Assembly: GCA_007133615.1 (NCBI GenBank)
Contig: SLMJ01000383.1
Coordinates: 1 to 34,537 of the forward strand
Origin: Thermomicrobiaceae bacterium
GTDB taxonomy: Bacteria > Chloroflexota > Chloroflexia > Thermomicrobiales > Thermomicrobiaceae
Direction: 5' to 3'
Length of the DNA stretch: 34,537 nucleotides
The notes under the pieces are model-generated. The model saw only the letters and a list, made by a program, of their open reading frames with translations, was not told where the DNA came from and ran no database searches. Of the stretch, positions 17,801-25,308 are shown in pieces. How positions within the stretch are numbered: the stretch's first letter is position 1; each line of letters opens with the position of its first letter. The translations under genes were made by a program, and so were the position numbers.

Positions 17801-18174
17801 GTGCGGGCATCATGGCCAGCACCGCGGGTTCGGCCAGGCAACGGATGAACGAGTTCCTGCTCATGCGGGCGATCGGACTCTCCCCACGACAGCTAACCGG
17901 CTGGCTCTTTCTGGAAAACAGCCTGTTGATCATACTCGGGGTTATCGGAGGGACGCTGCTCGGATTGTTGCTGGGCTGGCTGGTGCTGCCGCTGATTTCG
18001 TTGACGCAGACAGCCGCGCAGGTCTTCCCGGGCGTACAGGTCGTTATCCCCTGGGGGACTATCGGGCTGCTTCAAGCCGCCGGGATCGGGTTGCTGATTC
18101 TCCTGACGATTGCGCTCGGCATCGTGGTTCGGCGAAGTGGCCTGGGAGAGTCGCTGCGGGTGAAAGATGACTGA
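14854..18174 (+). CDS. Large FtsX/MacB-type ABC exporter permease (1106 aa)
   Basis: The membrane subunit of a type VII (MacB/LolCDE-like) system that uses ATP to move envelope substrates or transmit force rather than pump through a channel. Predicted layout: one N-terminal helix (about 19-41); a large extracytoplasmic domain to residue 285; helices near 290-315, 345-370 and 385-405; helices near 430-450, 465-490 and 525-550; a second large extracytoplasmic domain (about 555-960); and three C-terminal helices of an FtsX domain (about 965-1100). That is ten helices and two FtsX modules, a duplicated architecture. The start at ATG 14854 begins just before the first helix. The ATPase gene follows after 35 bp. 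The substrate is unknown; no HlyD-type adaptor gene is nearby. Confidence 0.9.
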   Translation: MPFGLGLLRTVLRRIRADWAVLLASAVTLLLAAMLVSSAPIYSRAVNDAGLQRSLNDADVPASHVEVSGRFHGGNFASADELVSEETSRLRAAAEADLYRYGQSDSFAFPDQEDVRDLTVFAFYQSLEDYASLLEGDWPESTDAPYQVAISADTAEYRDLAVGDELSVEYRHEGDYEVPVVVAGIYQVEDPSHPHWYESELDTSGFSEGQSFDTYGPLVVTPAVFFEAATPRTSSVSWRLFPNFDEMTTSTAPTVRRETNRLSSRISNEEFFGGRLNVSTQLNTLIARIERSLLVTQASVTIVIVQLAILAGYALVLTSRLIVDHRQVETVVLRARGASSKQLFQLSLLESVCIALPLVLLAPILSMGALHFFNLYGPLADINLIIEPRISSGAYLASVVTGLVGVLLISLPVLREGEATPGGQAFRHRQDSESLWQRAGIDIAVLVVAAIGFFQLRQYSSTITQTVEGRLGIDPLLVAAPAIGLIAGAILALRIVPLLARLADRVAARQKAALIALGSWQIARRPLVYSRAMLLLLLAIGIGIFTTAYTQTWQQSQIDQANHRIGADIRVQPDTRMSRTVDPLTLTEAHHRLDGVQASMPVNERLEQFGDVRDLGSLIMVDTEYAEETVLLRDDLHPSGYGDLLQEMRDARPQLDAAMLPGEPARIALRASVEADIREDDAEVEPSDRNIEILLTLVDGEGYKHRVSMGDVHPDDGEVEMTADLTDDLGDGTITRPAYPLAISAIEFATLGPLGGENRGTVQVSDWRVSEDPDGDDWQQIPPDDLTAPNWQSSTHEFSSSTYAEMAIDAFDETLTVTYEASATSQVAIRLATMRISTPTPEVDGGVPVLISGPLQQLGDYSVGDSVLVPIGGFAFDGQVAGVIDAFPGTNAHSVPAVVVDLPTVVALNERPAQSPFGPTERWLALGGGDVDELVEQLQVQPYTSRNVNASDQRAAELQQDPVALGTLGALTLGFVSATAVAGAGIMASTAGSARQRMNEFLLMRAIGLSPRQLTGWLFLENSLLIILGVIGGTLLGLLLGWLVLPLISLTQTAAQVFPGVQVVIPWGTIGLLQAAGIGLLILLTIALGIVVRRSGLGESLRVKDD

Positions 18175-18209
18175 GAAACTCGGACTGGCGCTGCTAGAGG
18201 AGGACGGAC

Positions 18210-19154
18210 ATGTCGTACACCGCGCCTGAGGGACAACAAACGTATCAACCAGGAGCAGCCCGTTCCGGGAAACCACGGATTATCTGCGACAACCTGGTCA
18301 AGATCTACAAGATCGCCGATCTCGAGGTCGTTGCCCTGCAAGGTCTGGACTTGACGGTCGATCCCGGCGAAATGATCGCGATCGTCGGCGCGTCCGGTAG
18401 CGGGAAATCGACGTTGCTGAACATTCTGGGTGGGCTGGATGTCCCATCGGCCGGAACGATCGAGGTCTCCGGCTATGATCTGCTGAACATGAACGAGCAG
18501 GACCGGGTTCAGTATCGAAGTGAGGTTATCGGCTTCATCTGGCAGCAGACCGCTCGCAACCTGCTCCCGTACCTGTCTGCCCGAGAGAACGTGGAGCTCC
18601 CGATGACACTGGCCGGCGCTCCGGGATTCGCCAGCAAAGCGTTCGCGGAAGAGCTGCTGGATGTTGTCGGCCTGTCAGACCGGATGGACCACAAACCGGC
18701 CCAGCTTTCGGGCGGGGAGCAGCAACGCGTGGCGATTGCCGTCGCGCTCGCAAACGGGCCGTCAGTGCTCCTGGCGGACGAGCCGACCGGCGAACTCGAT
18801 ACTGCGACGTCGGCCGAGATCTTCTCGTTGTTCCAGAACGTCCAGCGCGAACTCGACGTCACGATCGTCGTCGTTACGCATGACGTGGAGGTCTCGGACA
18901 AGGTCCAGCGCACTGTTTCTATCCGCGACGGCCGGGTCAGTAGCGAGGTTCTGCGCTTCGAAGATCTTGACGGGGATGGCGACAGCCGGCTTCGGGCAGA
19001 AGAGTACGCTGTCCTCGACAAGGCCGGTCGATTACAGATCCCGTCCGAATTCATCGAAGAATTGCAGCTTGAACGGCGGGTCAGGCTCACCCTCGATCCC
19101 GACCGGGTCAACGTCTTTCCGGATCGTAACGGCCAGCAACGGGAGAAGGAGTAG
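18210..19154 (+). CDS. MacB/LolD-type ABC ATPase with C-terminal AbrB-like domain
   Basis: A 314-aa cytoplasmic ATPase for the flanking FtsX-type permeases. The first 245 residues are a full nucleotide-binding domain: Walker A GASGSGKST (60-68), Q-loop region GFIWQQTARNLLP, signature LSGGEQQ (about 166-172), Walker B VLLADEPTGELD and H-loop VVTHD. An added tail follows: an acidic DLDGDGDS segment (about 252-259), then AVLDKAGRLQIPSEFIEELQLERRVRLTLD in pieces (about 267-297). This reads like an AbrB/MraZ swapped-hairpin fold (DKAGRLQIP matches its signature). The tail may bind DNA, dimerise or regulate the ATPase. The start is ATG with GGAGGA close upstream. The next gene begins 2 bp after the stop. 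Confidence 0.93.
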   Translation: MSYTAPEGQQTYQPGAARSGKPRIICDNLVKIYKIADLEVVALQGLDLTVDPGEMIAIVGASGSGKSTLLNILGGLDVPSAGTIEVSGYDLLNMNEQDRVQYRSEVIGFIWQQTARNLLPYLSARENVELPMTLAGAPGFASKAFAEELLDVVGLSDRMDHKPAQLSGGEQQRVAIAVALANGPSVLLADEPTGELDTATSAEIFSLFQNVQRELDVTIVVVTHDVEVSDKVQRTVSIRDGRVSSEVLRFEDLDGDGDSRLRAEEYAVLDKAGRLQIPSEFIEELQLERRVRLTLDPDRVNVFPDRNGQQREKE

Positions 19155-19156
19155 AC

Positions 19157-19900
19157 GTGCAACAGCCAGTAGACACCGGCGCGGCGGAACAGCGAGTTCA
19201 GAAGCAGCGCGGCTTCGCACCGACGCTTGTGCATACCGATCAGGTGATCCGGGAATACCCGTCCGGTGAGGGCATCCTGCGCGCGGTCAACAACATCAGC
19301 CTGGATATCCCCGAGCGCCGCCTGGTCTGCATCAAGGGCCGTTCCGGTTCAGGCAAGACCACCCTGCTCAATCTGATCGGCGGTCTCGACCGGCCGTCCT
19401 CCGGGGCGATCTGGCTGGATGGGGACTGGATCTCCGATCTCGGCGAATCCGAGGTCGTCACGATCCGGCGAGACAAGATCGGGTTCGTTTTTCAGACCTT
19501 TGGCCTGATTCCGATCCTCACCGCGACTGAGAACGTGGAAATTCCGCTGCGACTCGCGAAGACTCCGGTCGATGTGCGCGCTGAGCGGGTCGAAGAGGTG
19601 CTCGAGATGGTCGGGCTTGGTGAGCGGGCTCGTCATCGACCACACGAGCTCTCTGGCGGGGAGCAACAGCGGGTTGCCATTGCCCGGGCCCTTGCAAATC
19701 GACCGAAGCTGCTCATCGCGGACGAGCCGACCGGTCAGCTCGACCTGCGAACCGGTCGGACGATTATGCAGCTCATGTATCGACTGGTTCGTGAAACCGG
19801 GTTGAGTGCAGTCGTCGCGACGCACGATCCCACGCTTATCGATCTTGCGGATCGGGTCATCGAGCTGCGGGATGGTGAGCTGGTGAGCGATTCCGGGTAA
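19157..19900 (+). CDS. Second MacB/LolD-type ABC ATPase
   Basis: A 247-aa ATPase of the same exporter family without the AbrB-like tail. Walker [10 protein letters not shown] (61-69), [21 protein letters not shown] (Q-loop region, in part), signature [10 protein letters not shown], Walker [13 protein letters not shown] and H-loop VVATHD are all intact. It starts with GTG 19157, two bases after the previous stop, with GGAG in the preceding gene's last codons, so translation is probably coupled. The permease gene follows by 25 bp. Having two different ATPases suggests either a heterodimer or one ATPase per permease. Confidence 0.94.
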   Translation: MQQPVDTGAAEQRVQKQRGFAPTLVHTDQVIREYPSGEGILRAVNNISLDIPERRLVCIKGRSGSGKTTLLNLIGGLDRPSSGAIWLDGDWISDLGESEVVTIRRDKIGFVFQTFGLIPILTATENVEIPLRLAKTPVDVRAERVEEVLEMVGLGERARHRPHELSGGEQQRVAIARALANRPKLLIADEPTGQLDLRTGRTIMQLMYRLVRETGLSAVVATHDPTLIDLADRVIELRDGELVSDSG

Positions 19901-19925
19901 TCCCGGTTCGCGTGAGAAGGTATCG

Positions 19926-22253
19926 ATGCAATCGAACGGTCCAACCAGCCATTCCAGCTTTCGACGGTTCTTCGCCCTGATCGGCGCGCCTCTGCGTCGC
20001 CGACTGGGGGCAGATCCGGTTATGGGCTCGACGTTCATGGTGGTGATTCTGATTACCGCTGCGGCGGTCGCCGCCATTCCGATCATTCTGAATCGGGTCG
20101 GTGATCAGGGTCTGTTCGAGACGCTCGATAACGCGTTCGTGACGCAGCGCGGGATCAACGTCGAACTTGAGGGCCAGCTTCCCCGTTCCGGTGATGCGCC
20201 ATTGTCGACCGTGACACAGCATGGAGACGGTTATCGCGATAATCTGGCGGAGTCGCTACAGACGATCATCGAGGACACGCAGTGGACCGTCGATTCATCT
20301 CGACATAATCAGTTATTGGATGAACTGGAAGTCGCGACGGGCGGGTTCCAGCAGTACTTCCAGTTCCGTTATCAGAGTGGGCTGGATGATCAGATTGAGC
20401 TTATCGAGGGACGTGAGCCGGAGCCGACCGACCCGATCAACCTTTCCGAGATTACTGACATTCCGGAGGACGTTGAAGACGCAGAAGTTCCACTCTTCGA
20501 GGTCAAGATTGGAACCGGCACCGCTGAGATCAAGGAGCTCCAGATTGGCGACCTGATCGCGTTACTCCCGGATGGTGATGACCGCCTGAATAGTGGTGCC
20601 TCACGCGGGTACTTTGAGAGTTATCTGGCGGTCGAGATTGTCGGGATCTTCGAGCCGATCGCACCGGACAGTGATTTCTGGTACTCCGACTACCGCACGT
20701 ACGAAACGGACATCTACACGGATCCAGACCAGACAATACATTATTCGATGGGTATCCCGGCGGAGTCTGTGCTCGAAGAGTTGCAGGCAATGAATGACCC
20801 CGGAGACTGGCGCTATAACTGGCGGTTCTTCGTGGAGCCGGGCAGCGTCGCAATGACCGATACCGAGCGAACCGGGAGCGATCTGCGAAGCCTGTCGCAG
20901 AACCTGGGTCCGTACGAGCAACTTGCCGAGATGACCCCGAACGAGGCGGCACGCAACATGAACGTGCGCACGCTCCTGCCGACACTGCTGTCCGGCGCGG
21001 AGCGGCAGTACGGGCTTACGTCGGCGGTGCTGTCGCTGGTCATTGCCGGGATCGTGACGATCGGTGTCGCGCTTTCCGGATTACTCGGTGCGCTCGTCGC
21101 GAGCCGGCGGACACCGGAGATCGCGCTGATGCGGAGCCGTGGCGCGTCACCGCGCCAGTTGAGCGCGTCGCAGATCACCGAAGGGATCATTCTGGCGATT
21201 CCAGCTGCATTGATCGGCATTGTGGTCGCCAGTCTGCTAACGAATGGCTCACCGCTGGTGGATTCAGTAGTCGCCGCGTTGTCCGTGAGCCTTGTTGGGG
21301 TGCTGGCGCTCTGGCTGCTGACCCGTCGGATCTGGACAGTTGACCTCGGGAGCCTTATGGGCCGTCGCGCAGATGTTCCGAAGGGTTCCGGCCAGCGCCG
21401 AGTTGTGGTTGAGCTCATGGTGGTAGCGCTGGCGATCGCGGGCATTGTGCTGCTCCGGCAGCGGGGGGTCACCACCAGTGCAACCAATGAAGGAATCGAC
21501 CCGTATGTTGCCGCAGTGCCGGTTCTGGCCGGATTGGCAACCGGGATCGTTGCCGTCCGGATCTTCCCCTGGCTCGCCCGGCAACTCGCGAAATTTGCCG
21601 GCCGTCGACCCGACGTAGTTCCATTCCTCGGCCTTCGGCGTATCGCAGAACCGTCGCTGGGTCGGCACCTTCCGCTGGTGGTAATGATCCTCGCCCTCGG
21701 GATGGCCGTCTTTGCCGGAGCGATCTGGTACTCGATCGAAACGCCGGAGCCGATCGTGATCGAAGAACTCACGGCGGAAGAGGCTCAGGAACTCGAGTCA
21801 GCGCGTGCCGGTGTCAACGAGGCGTTTCAGGACGGCATCACGCAGGGATTCTGGTTGACCATCTTCATGGCGGGTCTCTACGCCGGTCTCGCCGTGATCT
21901 GTGCGCTGGCATTGACTGCGGAAGAACGGCGACGCGATGTCGGGTATCTCCGGACGATGGGAGCGACCCGCGATCAGGCGCTGGGGCTTACGATGATCGA
22001 GCAGATTCCCTCTGCCCTGCTCGCCGGCGTTATCGGGGTCGGTTTCGGGGGATTACTGACATGGCTGATCGCGCCGGGGCTCGATATCGCCAGTCTGTAT
22101 CCGCCGGAGGAGCAGGTCGTGATCGGCGTAAACTGGCTGCTGGCATCGGGTCAGGCGCTGGGCTTGATACTCGTTGCCGTGATTGCAGCGTTTGGCTTCG
22201 CCTGGATCGCCAGACGGAGTGATCTCACCGATGTCCTTCGCGCAGGGGAGTAA
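19926..22253 (+). CDS. Second FtsX/MacB-type ABC exporter permease (775 aa)
   Basis: The partner permease of the exporter. It has an N-terminal helix (about 36-58), a large extracytoplasmic MacB-like domain (about 60-355), an FtsX-type three-helix module (about 360-470), further helices near 495-515 and 525-545, a helix near 580-600, and a C-terminal FtsX module (about 640-765, with RRDVGYLRTMGATRDQALGL before the penultimate helix pair). Start ATG 19926 has GAGAAGG upstream. It shares little obvious sequence with the 1106-aa permease beyond topology, which favours a heteromeric complex. The TAA stop lies 30 bp before the M20 gene start, so the M20 gene could be co-transcribed. Confidence 0.91.
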   Translation: MQSNGPTSHSSFRRFFALIGAPLRRRLGADPVMGSTFMVVILITAAAVAAIPIILNRVGDQGLFETLDNAFVTQRGINVELEGQLPRSGDAPLSTVTQHGDGYRDNLAESLQTIIEDTQWTVDSSRHNQLLDELEVATGGFQQYFQFRYQSGLDDQIELIEGREPEPTDPINLSEITDIPEDVEDAEVPLFEVKIGTGTAEIKELQIGDLIALLPDGDDRLNSGASRGYFESYLAVEIVGIFEPIAPDSDFWYSDYRTYETDIYTDPDQTIHYSMGIPAESVLEELQAMNDPGDWRYNWRFFVEPGSVAMTDTERTGSDLRSLSQNLGPYEQLAEMTPNEAARNMNVRTLLPTLLSGAERQYGLTSAVLSLVIAGIVTIGVALSGLLGALVASRRTPEIALMRSRGASPRQLSASQITEGIILAIPAALIGIVVASLLTNGSPLVDSVVAALSVSLVGVLALWLLTRRIWTVDLGSLMGRRADVPKGSGQRRVVVELMVVALAIAGIVLLRQRGVTTSATNEGIDPYVAAVPVLAGLATGIVAVRIFPWLARQLAKFAGRRPDVVPFLGLRRIAEPSLGRHLPLVVMILALGMAVFAGAIWYSIETPEPIVIEELTAEEAQELESARAGVNEAFQDGITQGFWLTIFMAGLYAGLAVICALALTAEERRRDVGYLRTMGATRDQALGLTMIEQIPSALLAGVIGVGFGGLLTWLIAPGLDIASLYPPEEQVVIGVNWLLASGQALGLILVAVIAAFGFAWIARRSDLTDVLRAGE

Positions 22254-22283
22254 CCCCGTTAGCACGTGAAATCGAGGAAAACC

Positions 22284-23528
22284 ATGACCGAACAATCGAT
22301 CAACATCGACGCCGCAACCGTCGAAGGGCACGTTATGAGCCTTGCGCGTCACGGTGCCTGGGGTGATACCGGCGTCTGGCGGACAGTGTATTCGCCGGAA
22401 TGGATTTCGGCGCAGGACGAAGTCGCCGAGTGGTTCGAGTCCGCTGGCTTCGAGGTCTGGCGAGATGCGGTTGGGAATGTCTGGGGCCGAGTCGAAGGCA
22501 CAGAGGGTTCCGGCGGCTCGATCGCAACTGGCTCGCATATCGACTCACAGACACCCGGTGGACGATACGACGGCGCATTGGGCGTCATTTCGGGCTTTCT
22601 GGCCGTCAAATCACTTGTCGAGCAACATGGCCGTCCCCGGAAAACCCTGGAAGTCGTCTCGATGTGTGAAGAGGAGTCTAGCCGATTCGCCGCGACCAAT
22701 TTCTGGGGCTCGCGCGGGATATCAGGGATGATCGAGCCGCACGAGCCGGACGAGTTGATCAGCTACGACGGCAAGCGGATGTCAGACCTGATGCGCGAGC
22801 TCGGTCTTGACCCGGCGAGGATTCCCGAGGCGAAGCGCGATGACATCGACGCCTGGGTTGAGCTGCACATCGAGCAGGGGCCGCTGCTCGAGACCGCCGG
22901 GCTTCCGGTGGCCGTCGTCAACGCCATCACCGGAATCAAGCATTACGAGGTGACGATAACGGGTCGCTCAGATCATGCCGGCGCCCGACCGATCGATGAC
23001 CGGCGAGATCCGATGCACGGCGCGGCAGAGATCATCAGCCGGGTCGTGGATACGGCTCTGGAAATGGGCCGCCCGGCGGTGACCACCGTTGGCCGAATGA
23101 GCGTGGATCCGAACTTCCCGGCGATTGTCCCGCAATCCGTGACCTTCACGATCGATGCACGTCATCCGGATCCAGACGCTCGAAACGAACTGTATCGACG
23201 GCACGAGGCGACGCTGGAAGAGGTCTGCGCCCGGCGCGGGCTGGATCTGTCAGTGAAGGTCAATACTGATCATCCACCGTGTCTCTCGGATCCGGATCTG
23301 GTCCAGACGTTCGAAGAGGCCGCGAAATCTAACGGAATCCCGTTTGAGACAATGCCGAGTGGTGCGGCTCATGACACGCAACGGATCGTCAACGTGGCGC
23401 CGGTTGTGATGCTCTTCGTCCAGAGCAAGGATGGGCGAAGCCATACGCCCGAGGAATACACCGATCCGGAGCACATGGCAGACGGGGTGCGCCTGCTGGC
23501 GGCCGGTCTGCATCGACTGGCGTATTGA
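22284..23528 (+). CDS. M20-family metal-dependent amidohydrolase (N-carbamoyl amino acid hydrolase / allantoate amidohydrolase type)
   Basis: A 414-aa cytoplasmic dinuclear-metal amidase that removes carbamoyl or ureido groups, releasing an amino acid or beta-alanine plus ammonia and CO2. Expected metal ligands are visible: His85 and Asp96 in ATGSHIDSQTPGGRYDGALG, Glu130/131 in EEESSRF, His195 in ELHIEQGP, and the C-terminal His of SKDGRSHTPEE. The lid-domain dimer motif KHYEVTITGRSDHAGARP is also present. The precise substrate (N-carbamoyl-L-amino acid, ureidopropionate or allantoate) cannot be told. The ORF-track start is GTG 22266; ATG 22284 is better, with GAGG 6 nt upstream. It converges on the MFS gene, 14 bp away. 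Confidence 0.93.
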   Translation: MTEQSINIDAATVEGHVMSLARHGAWGDTGVWRTVYSPEWISAQDEVAEWFESAGFEVWRDAVGNVWGRVEGTEGSGGSIATGSHIDSQTPGGRYDGALGVISGFLAVKSLVEQHGRPRKTLEVVSMCEEESSRFAATNFWGSRGISGMIEPHEPDELISYDGKRMSDLMRELGLDPARIPEAKRDDIDAWVELHIEQGPLLETAGLPVAVVNAITGIKHYEVTITGRSDHAGARPIDDRRDPMHGAAEIISRVVDTALEMGRPAVTTVGRMSVDPNFPAIVPQSVTFTIDARHPDPDARNELYRRHEATLEEVCARRGLDLSVKVNTDHPPCLSDPDLVQTFEEAAKSNGIPFETMPSGAAHDTQRIVNVAPVVMLFVQSKDGRSHTPEEYTDPEHMADGVRLLAAGLHRLAY

Positions 23529-23535
23529 TCACGGG

Positions 23536-23558
23536 CCGGGATTCACTCGGAATCCCGG
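23536..23558. terminator. Hairpin between convergent genes, possible bidirectional terminator
   Basis: CCGGGATTC and GAATCCCGG form a perfect 9-bp stem with a 5-nt loop, placed between the M20 stop and the last codons of the MFS gene. Only a three-T stretch follows on the plus strand and none on the minus strand, so termination may be Rho-assisted. The symmetric position favours a shared function for both transcripts. Confidence 0.55.
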
Positions 23559-25015
23559 TTTGCGTTCGACTCACCGCGCTCGGCGGCCCCGACCTCCCAC
23601 GGTTTCGGGATGCGGATCAGGAGCGAGAACACCAGCGCAATCCCGCAGATCGTGAGCGGAACCAGGAATGCGTCACTGAACTCGACGCCGGTGCCGCGAT
23701 GCAGGACGTTGAGCGCATCGGATGCGTTGGTTCGGTAATCGATCACCGAGGTGATCATCGTCGCCCCGAACGCGCCTCCCAGGAAGAACGTCATGTGAAA
23801 GATGCTCACACCCAGGCTTGTGCGGTCCTGCGGCAGGATAAGCGAGACGCTGTTGATCATTGGTGAGTTGGCGAGGCCCATTCCGAGGCCGGTCAGCAGC
23901 AGGATCAGCATCACGGTCACCGCCGTTCCACCGGAGCCAAAGCTCGACATCAGGAAGAGCGCCGTGAACGAGATCGCGATCCCGGCTCTCATCGGAATGA
24001 TCGCTCCGATCCGATCGGTCAATCGCCCTGCGATCGGCCCAACGATGCTCAGGACAACGGCCGACGGGAGCATAATCAATCCGATCTGCGCGGAGCCGAT
24101 CTCATTGACGCGGTCCAGCAGAATCGGAACGGTGACCAGCGTTCCCATGTGCGTGAGCAGCATTGCGAAACCGATAAACACCAGCATGCGGTAGTCCGGA
24201 TGTCTGAGCAGATCCGGGGGGATGAACGGATCGGCTGTTGTACGGATGCGGTAGTTCAGCAGCATGAGTGACGCCGCAGCAACGAATAGCGGCCCCAGGA
24301 CCCAAGGCGATGTGAAGCCGTAGGATTCCAGGTTGGTCATGCCGATGAGCAATCCGGCGATCATTGCTCCGAGCAGGAAGCCTCCTGGCAGATCCAGCGT
24401 GGCATCGCCTTTCGGATCATCCTCGTGGAGAATCCGCTTCGACATCGGAACGGCGATGACCAGCATCGCTCCGAAAATAAACAGCCCACGCCAGGATATG
24501 ATCTCGGTGATTGCGCCACCGAGTGACGGGCCGATCGCCGAGCCGATGCCAACCATCGCGGCGGTGATGCCGGTTGCCGCCCCGCGACGTTCGGCCGGGA
24601 TCGCCCGGAATACGGCCGCGGTGCCGAGCGCCGGAATCGCTGCCGTACCGGCAGCCTGGATGATTCGGGCAACGATGAGCAATGGATACGTTGGTGCGAC
24701 CATGCAGGCGAGAGATCCGATCGAGAAGATCGTCAACCCGATCATGAACATGCGCCGAAGTCCGTACATATCGGCCAGGCGACCGTAGAACGGCGTTCCG
24801 ATGCCGAAGACCAGTGAGTAGGAGGTGACGACCCAGCCGAGCCCGCCAGGAGTCACATCGAACTCGCGGCCGATTGCCGGCAGCGCCACGTTGAACATGT
24901 TCGTGTTGAGGACGGAGATGAAGACGCATCCAGCGATGAAGAAGACGATCAACCGCTCATAGGACGCGTCGCCGGTTGAAGAAGCCGTCTCCGAATCAAG
25001 TGATCCGGATTTCAA
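23543..25015 (-). CDS. MFS transporter, DHA2-like drug/solute exporter
   Basis: A 490-aa inner-membrane transporter driven by the proton gradient. Its length and roughly 14 hydrophobic segments fit the DHA2 (EmrB/QacA-like) family. Motif A is present after helix 2 (GRLADMYGLRRMF) and a degenerate copy in the second half (GRLTDRIGAI). The helix-5 motif C region reads GSAIGPSLGGAI, as in antiporters. The start is TTG 25015 with GGAG 7 nt upstream; no ATG fits the N-terminus. Upstream, TATAAC at 25054-25049 (minus strand) could be a -10, without a good -35. The substrate is unknown; family members export drugs, dyes or metabolites. It converges on the M20 gene and is probably monocistronic. Confidence 0.93.
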   Translation of the reverse strand: MKSGSLDSETASSTGDASYERLIVFFIAGCVFISVLNTNMFNVALPAIGREFDVTPGGLGWVVTSYSLVFGIGTPFYGRLADMYGLRRMFMIGLTIFSIGSLACMVAPTYPLLIVARIIQAAGTAAIPALGTAAVFRAIPAERRGAATGITAAMVGIGSAIGPSLGGAITEIISWRGLFIFGAMLVIAVPMSKRILHEDDPKGDATLDLPGGFLLGAMIAGLLIGMTNLESYGFTSPWVLGPLFVAAASLMLLNYRIRTTADPFIPPDLLRHPDYRMLVFIGFAMLLTHMGTLVTVPILLDRVNEIGSAQIGLIMLPSAVVLSIVGPIAGRLTDRIGAIIPMRAGIAISFTALFLMSSFGSGGTAVTVMLILLLTGLGMGLANSPMINSVSLILPQDRTSLGVSIFHMTFFLGGAFGATMITSVIDYRTNASDALNVLHRGTGVEFSDAFLVPLTICGIALVFSLLIRIPKPWEVGAAERGESNANRDSE

Positions 25016-25308
25016 GATCTCGCTCCGAATCCGATTTCGCTCAGGTCCGTTATACAGGCGTGAGGCGTGGTCAGTTGTCCCGTTTTGGCAACGCAGCGTG
25101 CAGGTTTAACATTCCGGCGCCAGCGTGCGTTATCCGAGGCCACGATACCACGAGCCTGACGCCAGTCAGCAGCGGTGTCCATCCCTCGCACGTTCGCGTT
25201 TGCATGGATATACTAGAATGCTGACAGTACATCGGTAGAGACATTCCAGAGAGACGCTATAGGGCACGTGTAGCATGAGGAGGCAGAGCCATCGATATCC
25301 AGGAGCAG

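Noticed and set aside
20813-21772. 319-aa minus-strand Ser/Arg/Thr-rich ORF
   Set aside because: Shadow of the 775-aa permease; composition is typical of antisense translation and it has no motif.
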